This document shows, one piece after another, positions 1 through 12,600 of a DNA stretch of 64,000 nt. The notes below the pieces were generated by a model. That model ran no database searches, was not told the DNA's origin, and saw nothing but the letters and a program-made list of their open reading frames with translations. A program made the translations under genes and the position numbers. Location of the stretch: assembly GCA_051294375.1 (NCBI GenBank), contig CM119265.1, positions 9,122,772-9,186,771 of the forward strand, given 5' to 3'. Source of the stretch: Paraspadella gotoi. Lineage: Eukaryota; Chaetognatha. How positions within the stretch are numbered: position 1 is the first letter of the stretch; the number at the start of each line of letters is the position of its first letter.

Positions 1-3000
1 AAGATTGAAAAAAGATAAACAAATAGAAATAATTAAATCAAGTTGTCTCAGCCTCAAGAGTTAAGATCTTTTGGATCATAGGAGCGCACAACGAAAATGC
101 TCTCACTCTCACTCTCTCTATGTCTCTCTCTCTCTGTCATTATATTTTACCTTAGGGGGTCTCAAGGATTAAGAATCGATCTTCCACAAAAAAAATAATA
201 AAATCAGGTTCATTGTCTTCAACCCCGCCACGAAATGTCAACGAGTTAAATTTAAATTTTCAAACAAAATCTTTCTCTCTATTTATTTATTAAATTTGGT
301 TAAACTTGTTTTAAATTTCCGTCATGAATTTAACCTTTAAAATCCTTTTATCGTCTCGTATTCCTGTAATTATATTTTCTCGTCAAAGTGTAATATTTTT
401 TCTTCAATAAATTTCATGAATCATCACTCAAAAAGGCATCGGGAAATTCTAACATTATTATATTCTCTTCCTTCTCAGTCAAGTTTGGATTGAAGACTAT
501 AATTAAGTAAATCGCGAAGTTGCTGAAAACAATGTTTTTCAGACTTGACTAAAAAAAATACACCCATGTGTACACTTTACACAGATATGACTCTAAGTTT
601 TACATTAAATATTTCTCATGAAATGCTGAACATAAAGTTCAGTCATGTAGTTATACTACTAAAATTGCTATAAAATTCGTTCTCAAACTTTTTAACGTTG
701 ATGATTGTCTTCAATTACTGTTTTACAAAATTAACAATGATCAAGTTGTCCCCTCTACTGGGGCTTTATGTATTTTTTTTCGCTCCGGCGAGTACCTACT
801 TATTGGATTTCTATCGAGCGGCAAAGGTCGTTAAACTCGTTAACGACAAAAGGCGTTTCACGAAGAAAAAACCAATTGTCATGGTATTAAAAAACTTAAC
901 GAGGCGCCGCTGAGCGAGAACGGGTTCTTAGGCGGGAACGCCGCTTTCTTTCTTTGAATTTTCCCTTTACCCAAATATTGTATGTCGTCATTTGAGTTTT
1001 CGGATTAAGATTAAAGAAAAAAAAAAGGAAATTAAGGAGCGTTTTAAGAGCGTTTTTTTTTCCGATGACGAAACGATTAAAAGGTTAAAAGGATTTCTTT
1101 CGGAGCGCCCGTCCACTATCATGACCGGCAGCGAGGAGTAGAAAATCCAGTTTTTCTCTTCGATTTTTCGAAAAATCACGTCGGTTCGGGTTGGGTCTCA
1201 ATTTGGGACAACTAGTTTTCCCCGCGGCAGGAAGAAGAGCGGAGCGTGGGGCAAAATTGGGGGAAGAGGGAAGGGGGGGGGTTGTCGTTGTTTAAAAAAC
1301 AAACAGCTGCAGGTTTAGAGGAATAGGATTGGAGGCGTCATGATGATTATTTTTACAATCTTTCTCTCTCTATCTCTGTCTCTCTCTCTCTCTCTCTCTG
1401 AGAGCTCTAAAACTTCTTATTATTCTTTACCAAATATATATAAAGTGAAAACTGAACGAAAATGGTAAACAAAATAGTTAGTGGAGTAATATAGAGAAAA
1501 ATAAAGCGACTGCGATAAATACAGCGACTTCAAAAAGAATCGTTTCCCCAGCAAACGATAATGACAATGATGACGACGAATACAGCAGTAAAGACTTCGA
1601 CGATGTCGAAATGAATAACAATTACAGAACTTCGAATCACGAACGAAGAAAATGAAAAAAAATAAAAAATAACGAGAAGCGATCCGATTGTTGCACTAAG
1701 AAAAAAAACACGATTTTTTTTATCATTTCTCCCGAGATTCTTCCCTTCAACTTTTCGACTTTGTAAACAAAAACAGTAAAAATCCAAAACGAGGTTTTCG
1801 ACGGTGAGGTATTTTTTTGGTTTGATGTTCTTGTAAATTCGTCGCGACAGAAAAAAGTCTGGATGATGAATTTCATAACTTCGAATTTCCTCGTCCGCTC
1901 GTCCTCCGTCGAAGCCAGCGGGAAAAAGTTGTAAAAACTTTTTTTTTCAGCCGATGATTAGCCAGTAGTTGGCTCTCTCCTAACTCTCGCGGATTGAGAG
2001 TGAGAAAGTGAGAGAGAGAGAGAGATAGAGAGAGGGAAGAGAGGGTGAAAGCAATTGAATAAAAAACAGCTTTAAAAAAAAAAAGAGAGAGAGAGAGCCT
2101 GTTCGTGGATTGGAATCGGGGTTATTGAGTGAAAAAAAAATCGTGTTTTAAAATTTAAGTAATAGTAGTATTTTTAAAATGACAATTTTTGAAAATTTTG
2201 GTTACAAAACTGCAGCTTCTCAGAAGTATTTTTAGTTAAATTTTAGTAAATAAAATCGAAGAAAATGATAAAAGTCAGTAAAAATTTTACGATAAATTAG
2301 ATAAAATAATCACTTTAAATAATCTGGATTAAGTTTCATTATTAAATTTTTGTACATTAGCAAATTATTTATTAACCAAATATTTTGAACTGTTTTTCAG
2401 TCCATCATTAGAATCTAAAAATTATATAATATTTTTTTGTTAAAATTTAACCAATTAATCGATTAATCAAGTTAATCCCATTTAAAAAAAAGAATAGAAT
2501 AATTCAGCCAATCAATGAATTAATCCAATTCAGCATGAAGCCTTTTGTTTTACGCTAAGTTTCTCCGCGCGAAGTGACGGCGCTGACATCGAGGAGAATC
2601 AAGAGACAGAAGGGAATGGCAGCGTCCTGCGCTTGTCGCCTAACAAAGAAATTTTTTTTAGCTTCTTCAATGAAGACTTCATCATTTCAAGTTTTATCGT
2701 CGCATTACAAGCAATTATATATTTTTCATGAGCTTTCTTGCCGTGTCAAGCTTTCGACCTCGATAAGATTTCATTAGTGGGTTTTAATTCACGTTTTGTT
2801 ATATTGGTTTTTATAAGTACGGTCACGAGGGTTTTAGGTCGGCATCGTGGTGGTCAGTGATATCTTTCGATAGACCTCATTGACTATTTTATTGGATTGA
2901 CTATCTTATTGGATTTTCACTTCAACGAAATTACTTTTGGTTGTTTTTTTTATCAGATATAACGAGGGAATATACCTTCGTTTTAAATTGACTTTGGTCA

Positions 3001-3041
3001 ATCCTTCCCTCGTTACCTGTCGGTGGTTCGAGCCCGTGGCC
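1..3041. other. Spacer upstream of EXOC4, no gene seen
   Basis: AT-rich spacer with homopolymer A/T runs and short CT/GA microsatellites (about 1377-1400, 2010-2040 and 2083-2096). The open frames are short and low in complexity and match nothing I recognise. The last few hundred bases presumably hold the promoter and 5' UTR of EXOC4, but I see no convincing TATA or initiator motif. Confidence 0.6.
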
Positions 3042-6000
3042 ATGTCGGATCCCGTGAAGCCTAATCGTGGTCACAAAAAGGCCGGGAGTGGCGGCAGCGG
3101 CGGTGGCGGCGGACATTCGTCCTCGACTTCCGGCGTCGGCAGCATTCATCGCAGCTCGGCCGGCGCCAAGAGCAAGGACTCTTCGGCGTTGCTCATGTCC
3201 GTCATTCGCTCCTTGTCCGCCAGTTCGGACGACCACCAGCAGAGAGAACAGGAAAAAGCCAAGTTGGACAAGGTTCGTCTGGTTGGCACCTTCTGGCGGA
3301 ATATGGTTAATTATAAAATAAATAGCTATATGTTTCCTTTCCCCTTTTAACCAGGCGTACAACCAATCCGACGAACGATTGGGCAAATTGGTCTCCGCTC
3401 ATTATTCTGATTTGACGACGATTGTCAAAGTTTTCAGCCAAGTCTCTTCGCGAATCACTGAGTCTAAGCACAAAGTCAAAGACGTCAAGGACAATTTAGC
3501 TAGGTGTAAGATGCTCCTACAGTGCAAGCGAGAGGAGCTCAAGCTTCTCTGGATCGAGTCGCTGGAGCAACGAACACTGGTGGATTTACTGTCGAAGATA
3601 GAGCGCGTGCGCGACGTCCCGATGCAACTGGAAGCCTTCATGCGTGGGAAACGTTATTTGCACGCGACGGACCTGTTGGTGACGTCGGTGACGGCGCTGG
3701 AGCACGACCTGGGCGAAGTGGACGCTCTCCGCGACCTTCGTTCTGAACTCCTCGCCAAGAAGGAGGAGCTGCATCAAGTCTTGATCGATGAGCTTCACCG
3801 TCAGATCTACATTAAAGCGCCGTCGCCCGTCATCAAATACTTTTCTCAAAATGGATCCATCCTCCATCAAAGCGGCAGCGTCGCTTCGATCGGGCCTCTA
3901 ATCGGCGGCGTGGAAACCTTGCTTTCGCCCTTGTCCATGGGTCCCGCCATGAAGAACAAGTTACAAGCCGGCAGCGCCGGAAGTGCGCCGGGCACGCCGG
4001 CCAAAAAGCGCTTGGAAGCGGGCGCAGAAAAGGCAGAGGCGGAGATTGAGGTCGATACCGTCTTGGAATCCTTGGAGGAGGCCGACCCCGAGGAAAACCT
4101 CGAAAAGTTCGTGGCGATTTTGGTGGAGTCTCTCTCGAGACTCGGGAAGCTGCCGGAAGCCATAGAGCAGATTAAAGGGAAAATGCAGAGCGAGCTCATG
4201 GCGGTCGTCTCGCGATCGAGTCAGCAAGTGTCGGATAGTGTCTACGCCGCCGGACCGAATTTCTGCGGTTCCGCGGTCACCGTCCCGACAGCGTCCCCGC
4301 CGAAAGCAGCAACCTCCGTTTCGCAAACGCCAACTTCGCAACAACAGCAATTGTTATTGGAGCTCCTCGAGCTAATTTTTCAGCAATTTCTCTGCATCTT
4401 TCACGCTCACAAACTGTGCTACGCTAAACTGAAAAAAATTCACGACCAAAACGCCTTTTCCGACTTGATTCTTTACGAAATGCCGCATGTTTGGTCCAAG
4501 ATGCAGACCGTAATCCAGGTTCTACTGAGTGACTATCTCGACGTCAAGAATACAGCGACAACGCAGCAGACGCCGCCGGCCGACCTCCTCACCGCCGCTT
4601 CCAATATCAACTCTTTCTTTACTAAGAAGCGTCAGCCGCAGCGAAAGAAGTTTTCGCTTTTTCGATTCGACGCTTCCTCTCACGCCATCAGCATGAATCG
4701 CTATTTGAGGGAGCAGCGCCAAGAGGTCTACGCAGCCGGTCTCAGCAACGACGCCACCAACGGCCCCTCGGGCTCCGGCGTAGACGCCAACGCCGCCGCT
4801 TCGGTTTTGGGACCAGAAGCGGCGACCGCGTCTCTACTTCATGTTTGTCCGCCATCTGCTTCGAACATTAAGGTCGTTTTCAAGCCGCTTCAGGCTTTCA
4901 TCGTTCAAATGGAGGCGGCGTCGTCTCGAGCTTCGCCGACGGAGGATGCCACCGTCAACGGCATCGAGAGCGCTGCCCCCACGACTTCGACTCTTCACGC
5001 ATTCATTACTGACTTTGTCACCAACATCTTCATTGGTCACGTTCACGGTGAAGTCTCCAAACACATCGAGCACGCGACGCGAGGGTTCGACGCCAGTCTG
5101 CGAACCGTCGTGGATCAGCAGACTCAGAGGTCTCTGGGTGCTTTTCGACCCTTGCTTCAAAGCACAGTTTCCGTCGACAGCAGTTTCCAAGAGTTGCGCA
5201 GCTTAATGAAAGGAATGCCAACTTATGGTGTCCAATTTCTTTCCATGGCGGCCGGAGTTTTGAAAGAATACAAGGACACTTGCTTCGCTTATTATAAAAG
5301 TCTGGTAATGGCCGACTCTGACGATAAGCGGATAATCAGCGCCAACTGGGCCAAAGACGAGGATATCAATCGTTTCCTTCGCTGCCTTCCTAACTGGATC
5401 AACCTTAAGGAGATGGACTACGACGACGATTCCGTCTTAACTTTGGGCATCTCCGGCGACGCCGACGCCAACGCCCGTCCGGGGATTTTGCAGCACCAAC
5501 CGTCGCAAGAGTCCGTAGAAGAAACGAGGGCCCGGAACTCCAAAGAGACGGAAATCTTAATGTCGAACTTGGGCGGGGATTCCTCCATCCCGCCCTCGGA
5601 AGTTCTCACAGATTTCCACCGCCTAAAGACGCTAGCACACCTTCACGAGAGCCTCGAGTGGTTTTCCCGTCGCGTGACGCTGATGAGAGAGAGCCTTCCC
5701 GATCCTTCGCCAGAGACGCTGGCCGATCAGCACCTGGTGAAGGTGGCACAAGATTTCCAGTCATTGGCGGAGACTTGCCTCCTAACCTTGCACTTGGAAG
5801 TCCGCGTCCACTGCTTCTATTATCTTCTCCCAGTCGCCAAGCAAAGCAACTATTTTGGTGCAATCGACGACCTCGATCCCGACCTTAACGTCTCCAAGCT
5901 GAACAAGGACCTCATCTCCATCGAGGAGGCGCTCGTCTCCAGTCTGCAACCGGCCAAGTTTCGCTACGTCTTCGAGGGTCTCGGGCAAGTAGTCGCCTCC

Positions 6001-6336
6001 ATCCTCATCAATTCTACGCCGTCGTTAAAGCGCATCAACGAAAATGGCGTCAAAAAGATGTGTCGCAACATCTTCGCCATTCAGCAGAATTTGACCAACA
6101 TAACTATGAGTCGCGAAGCGGACTTGGATCACGCCAGGCAGTACTACGAGACCATGTATCAGACCGTTGACGACATTCTCAACGGGATTCGAGAGCAAGG
6201 GGCTCAGTTCTCCGAATTGGAGTACGTTAACATGCTGAACCTTCTCCATAGATCGCGCACGGGGAGCGAAGAACTTCATCGCGCTCAGCTGGCGAAGTTA
6301 AAAGAGATCCTTCATTCTGCCATCTTGGACGTTTAA
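3042..6336 (+). CDS. EXOC4: Exocyst complex component 4 (Sec8)
   Basis: Subunit of the octameric exocyst, which tethers secretory vesicles to the plasma membrane before SNARE fusion. Model: exons 3042-3272 and 3355-6336, 1070 aa. The intron is GT-AG, 82 bp, phase 0, between codons for DK and AYNQSDERLG. The start ATG lies in a good context (GGCC before ATG). Residues 1-60 are a Ser/Gly-rich leader. Residues about 80-220 match the Sec8 N-terminal domain (LGKLVSAHYSDLTTIVKVF, then helical coiled-coil sequence). The rest is helical rod, interrupted by low-complexity loops rich in Ala, Gly, Thr and Gln. Family members are about 970 aa, so the extra length lies in the leader and loops. It runs head to tail into the RERE gene with only 358 bp between them. 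Recognition of the family is firm; the exact start is likely. Confidence 0.93.
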
Positions 6337-6694
6337 TCTTTTGACGTTCTAAACTTTACGAATCCTAGCAAAAAAAATGCTTTACTTGTTTTTTTTTATG
6401 ATTTTCTAGTCAAGAGTATTTATGAGCGTTTGTATTTTTATTCATGAGACTCCTATACCTTTTCGAATACAATTTTTTCTGTTTGCTGGCAACATTATAT
6501 AATTGTTGATTTCCAATCAATATTTAAAACTTTAAACCAAATTCTATTTCATTATTCAGAACATTAAATTTATCTCCGTGCATCAGCATGAAAAATTAAC
6601 GCAAATAACTCGTGACCTACTCGCCCGCAGCGCCGAATCGGCGCATCACGAAATCTTTTAACCCATAACCAAACAATATCATCCCGACATCACC

Positions 6695-9600
6695 ATGCCG
6701 GCGCCGTTAAACTTCGGCACGGCCGGCAGCAGTAGCTCAGGGGCCGGAAGCGGCGATTCGAAAAACTCGGGCGTCACTCCCGACGGCTCTTCAAACGAGG
6801 GCGTCGAGTGGATGTACATCACTCCGAGAAAGAACGGTTGTAACTCTGGTGGGCGTTGCATGATTCGCCAGTCCAAAGTTCAGGTTGGTTTAGTTTTCAA
6901 TAATGCGATTTTTATGATACATAGTGTTAGTAATAATAGCTTGATTTATTTTGTTAAATAATAATATATTACGCCATAATTTAAGTAATTTTCTTCAAGT
7001 ACCTTTCACGTAATTTAATTTTTTAAAATTCACGAAAACGACAATCACGAATCAAAAGAATTCTAAATAATTTATTTGGGCATTGGTCTAATTATTTACA
7101 GTCGACAACCACCTCCCTATCTACTTGATAATTTATATCTTTTTTATAAGGAAATTTGTTACAATTTCTTAATCTTATATAACAATAAAAATTATACTTT
7201 GACATAAAAATGATGAAAATGAATTGAAACGGACCAAAAATATTCGAACGGCCACTTTAAATTTTCCACTATTTCGTAACCCTGTTAAGTGTTTACCCAC
7301 CTCTTCAAACACCTGTTAAAAGCCAAATGAAAAAGAAAAACTCATCCCTCGCAGTGTTACATCAACGACGAGGATGACGCGATCTACCGACCCGGCGACT
7401 GCGTCTACCTCGACTCGGACCGACCGGACCAGCCCTACTTCATATGCTCCATCGAAGACTTTCGTCTCACCAAACGTGACAGCGTCATCGTCGACGTCAA
7501 GTGGTACTATCGACCCTCGGAAGTCCCCGATTCCGTTTACCGCCATCTCGTTCAAGACAGGAACATGGAACACCGAGACGATTTGGGTTAGGCTTTTCTC
7601 GGAAATGTTTCTTTAAAATTTATTTCGGAAGCGCAAATAAAGTAAAAATACCTGAATTTTACGGAAATAAGTTATTAATTAAGATGTTTAGATCTTATTC
7701 TCTCGAGATATATGCGTAATAATTATAATTAATCTCTTCTGTTCACGTTTTCGATATAGACAAAGAGAAGATCGAGACGCTACTCCGCGATCCCGTCGCT
7801 CGCGGACGCGAACTTTTTTGTTCGGACGCGACCGACTCGTACCCGACTTCGGCGCTTCGAGGTCGGTGTACGGTCGTTCACTATCAAGACATCAAAGCCG
7901 CCACAGAATTTCAGGTTTACTTTTGAATTTTTCCATTCTATATCTCGGTTTCTCAATCGTCTCTTAAACGGCCTTCTTATTCACAGGTGGATCAAGACAA
8001 GTTTTTCTACATTCTGGGCTATAACCCCAAGACGAGGCGCATGGCCTCCGTGCAGGGCGAGATTCGCGTCGGGCCGAGCCATCAAGCCAAACTGCCCGCT
8101 TTTCGCCGCGACGTCTTGCCCGCCGCCATGCCCGAGCGAACGGAAGATCACGAGAAGCTGTCTTGGCGACCCACTGGCATCGACGACACTGGGCTCGTCA
8201 TGTACATCCGTGCCGCGAGGTGAACACCGGACGTTTATACAAAAATTATGAGTTAATTCTTTTGCGAAGATTTATTCTACCGGTATAATATTTATTATTC
8301 AATGTTTCAATTGTACATTATAGAAAAGCTATACCAAAATAAAAATGTTCTCCAAAATATTACAATTATTCCCTAAAATCTGTCGTTTTTTATAGGTCGA
8401 TGGCCGCCTACGCCGGCATTTGCGACGGCGGGACTCCTGACGAAGGCTGCCTAGCAGCTTCGAGGGACAAGACAACCTTTAACGCTTTAAATATGGTTGG
8501 TCTCCAGGAATTATTTGTTTTTGCTTACCAAGACAACGACGATTCTCTCAACAAAATCCATTTGTTTTTCCATGGAACAGTTGCACCGTTGCAGCTACGA
8601 CCCGGCGCGAGCCCTCCAAGCCCTGGTCCGCCATCCGATGCCACGCTCCATCGAGAAGAAGTGGGACGATGAAGACAATAAGAAGTTCATGAAAGGACTC
8701 AGACAATACGGGAAAAATTTTTTCAAGATTGGCACGGAATTCCTGCCTCATAAGAGCACATCGGAACTTGTCGAATACTACTACTTTTGGAAGAAGAGCC
8801 CGCTCGCCGCCGGAAATCGACCGCATCGCCGGTGAGTGAATTGCTAAAATTGACATGAATTTAAAATTTATGCAAAATCTACGCAAAAAGGGCGTTACTG
8901 TTTTGCTGGATTGTAATATACGTTATATCCTTTAGTTTTATAAAAGTTAGGCAATTTGAATAAGTTTGTTAAAAGATAAAGCGATTCCTGATATATTAAA
9001 ATTGACTAGCAGTTTGGAAATTTGTTGCTTCAAAGAATACAAATGAAAAGGTATTTCATTTGAAGATAGGGATGGGAAAAATCTTACGCATATATTTATA
9101 ATTTATTTTTTTAAAATTGTTTTTTTCCCCCTTTTTACAACCAGATTATGGTATGGATAAATAATCAATTTGACAGTAGGCGATATTTATAAACAAAATT
9201 TCGGTGCTTTTGGTTTGTATTTGTCGGTTTCATATATACTTGTAGTACAGCTAACGGTTTCAACTGTTTTTCTATAAAATTAAAAACATTTCGTGGATTT
9301 CAAAAAACATTGGTACTTAATGTATCCGATATAAGTAGGTATAGTGATTCATGAACTTAACTAAACTTGGCAACTGTTTTTAGTCAACCTCAAGTATATT
9401 GCTTCTCGAAAAACTGATTTTACACGATTGGTGTTACTAAAAAAAATAAGACCCAAGCAATAATCAACCACACGCATTTCAAAATTATTTTTTTCGCCAA
9501 AGGAGCCTTTGTTTTGCATATTTGCATGCGGACTTTGCCGACTCTTAGAGCGCTCTAGCTTTAACTCTTCCTTTAACTCGATCCAATTTAATGTAGGCAT

Positions 9601-12600
9601 CGCCGACCCCCCAACGCCCTGCGGACGCCCAGCTCGAAGTCTGGGAGTCGTAACGGATTTCTACCCGAGTCTGGAGGTAGCTCGACCCCTAGCGGCACCG
9701 CCACCCCGCCAACCGCCACCACCCCAACCCCTGGATCCGCTCCCTCAACGGCTTCCTCGTCGACCGCGACATCCGCGACGACAACGACCGTCTCCGCCTC
9801 GACCACCGCCTCCGCCATAACCACATCCGCCACTACCACCTCCACCACAGCCACCACCTCCTCCTCGGGAACGAACGCCACTACGACTCCCTTAAACCCG
9901 CTGAATCCGTTGGGCCTTCCTGGCGCCTCCAAAACGCCGCCGCCGACGCCCTTCGACAGTCGATCCTCGGCGTCGGAAGACGATCTCGATTCCGACGATT
10001 CCGACTCGAGGGACCCGTCGAGCGCCTACCAGTGTCAACACTGCTTCACTACCAGTGAGTTCGGTCAAACGCTAACATTCTTTTAAAAAGTAAATCCTGT
10101 TGATGGAGACGACAACAATCCCCCTCTAACACTGTCCAATAGATTTTATACTGTAATTACTGTATGCAAATGAAATCGATGAGATAAATCTCATTTTTCT
10201 TTTAAACAAAAGTTCATCTCTTTTGTAAGTTACGTATGTTTTGAGAATGCTTAGAATAAGAAACTGAGGAAATAGATCATAATATAAAACCCCGACACTG
10301 GCAAATCAATAATCATATCACGTGATCTGTATGAGAAAAGAAAGGTTTAATAGAAAATAACAATGATAATTAATGGAAATTACTCTGAATTATAAGTAAA
10401 GTTTTTATTAATTAAACATGAACAAAATACATTTATTTCCATTCGGACATTTGGCAAAAGTTTGTCCAACAAAAACGTTTGTTACTCCTCTTCAACCCTC
10501 ATTATCGATGCAGCTTCCAAAGACTGGCACCACGCTGGCAAAGATCGCCTGCTCCTCTGCACCGAATGTCGCCTGTTTTTCAAAAAATACGGTCACCTCA
10601 AAGGAGAGCGATGCGACGATAGAGGTGACTTTCTTTTCCGGCCTCTCAATCCGCCAGAGTCTCCTCTCAGGTCAGTCAATGTTGTCGAATGCTTTCCTTT
10701 TTTGGCAACGAGTTATGTATTGTGTAATGCCTATAACTGTGTTTCAGGTCGCCACTGTGGGACAGGCATAGCGCCGCCATTAACCGCAAAGTTCTCCGCG
10801 GTCTCGCCCGCGACGATGATGACGACGACGAAGACGACGAGGATGACGAAGAATGCGACAATCCCGAAGGAGGAAAAGAAAGAAGGAAACGACGAAGACG
10901 GAGACGGGAGAGTTTCAGCTCTTTCGATAGCGACCGTAAGGGAGAAATCAACGATTTTCTTTTTCTTTTTCTTTTTCTCATTTATTCTTTCCTCTTTCGC
11001 GATTCAGTTTCTATGAGCGACCGAAAGAGAAGGCGGCACAACTTGGATCCGTACGACAGTCTCTCCGATGCCACGACGGAGGAAGACTTTGACGACGACG
11101 AAGAGGACGATGATGGCGACGAAGAAGACGAGGGCGATAACGAGGTAATAAAAGATGGAGAAGTCGAATCTCTCGATGTCGCGATGAACAATAATCATTT
11201 CAAACCTATTCTTGAAACTGTCATTCTCTCATGTATTATCCTAGACGCCCGCTTCTCAAAAAAATGAGATGTCCGATGGCGCCGAAGATGCTCCTTCGGC
11301 GACGCCGATTCCAAACGGAATCCACGAAAGATCTGACGATGACCACGAAGCGCCAATGGTCAACGGTCACGCTGGTACGCCTCCACCTCCGTCAGAGGGT
11401 CTTGTCAATGGAGACGCCGCCGCCGACGAGCCTGAGGAAGTTTCTTCAACTGCGCCTCCTGCCGGTCACCCTATGTCGGCTCATCCTCATCCTTATTCGA
11501 CTTACCCTTACCCTTATTCTCATTACCACTACCCTTATTACTATCACGCGGCGGCACATCCTGGCGGACCGCCTCCTTCCGCGCTCTCTCCAACCGTTGC
11601 CACGGGTGGGGAAATAATTATAATAATAATCATAATCATTATAATTTACATTAATAATCAGTATGTATATAATTATATATATATAATTATATATATAATA
11701 TAGATTTAATTACTTAAACTTACAAAATCGCGTTAACTTACTTTATTAGACCCCGCCTCCACCACCAATGGACCACCTTCTTCTACCGCCTCTCCAAGAC
11801 CTGACGAACCTACGTCGACTTCGGCTTCGACCACCACGTCTTCACCGCCGCCGCAGCATATGACATCGAGGCATCCGTCTCATCCGGGATATGCATCTTA
11901 TCCTCCCGGTTCTGTTCCGGGACATCCAGGGACCACAGTTGCTGGACTTCCACCCGGTTCGGTTCCTGGTCATCCATCAGGTTCGGTACCCATTCAACCT
12001 GTGAGCGTGCATCCGCCCGGAACGACAGCCAATCATCCCGGGAGCTCTGTACATGGACATCCACCCGGAGCTATCCCTGGTCATCCGCCTGGTACAATCG
12101 CTGGTCAACATTCTCAGACAATACCTGGTTCACACCCGAGCACTGCATCTGTTCAACATGGTTATCCTCCAGGCCATCCGCCGACGATGGTGAATGGCGA
12201 AAGACCTGGACAATCATCACCGCCCGGGCGTCCCACCTCCGGTAGATTGAATTGTTAATTATAATAAATACTTCTCCGGTTTATCTCGTAACTTTAATGA
12301 ATCAAAATTCCGCCTTAGTTCTCGCTCCATCCGGCGCCTCTAAGCCAACGACAATGGCGCCCTCTACCGCTTCTGCAATGAGGACGACGACGACGACCAC
12401 AACCACAACGACTTCTACTTTGGCGGCTGGTAAAGATTATTTTTCAGGCCTATTTAATTTTTTTTAGAGACATAAAATGTATTCACTCTTTTAAGTTTCC
12501 CCAATATTCTCTTCAGGGTCTATTCCCGCAACCGTGGCTCCTGCCTCGACGACGGCCGAAACCTCGTCGGCCATGCATCCTAATCTCCCGCCGGGTCATC

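Noticed and set aside
3067-3321. Open frame overlapping EXOC4 exon 1
   Set aside because: Alternate frame of the real exon; the EXOC4 frame carries the family sequence across the splice.
10676-10981. Ser-rich minus-strand open frame under RERE
   Set aside because: Antisense shadow of the Asp/Glu and Arg-rich RERE exon.
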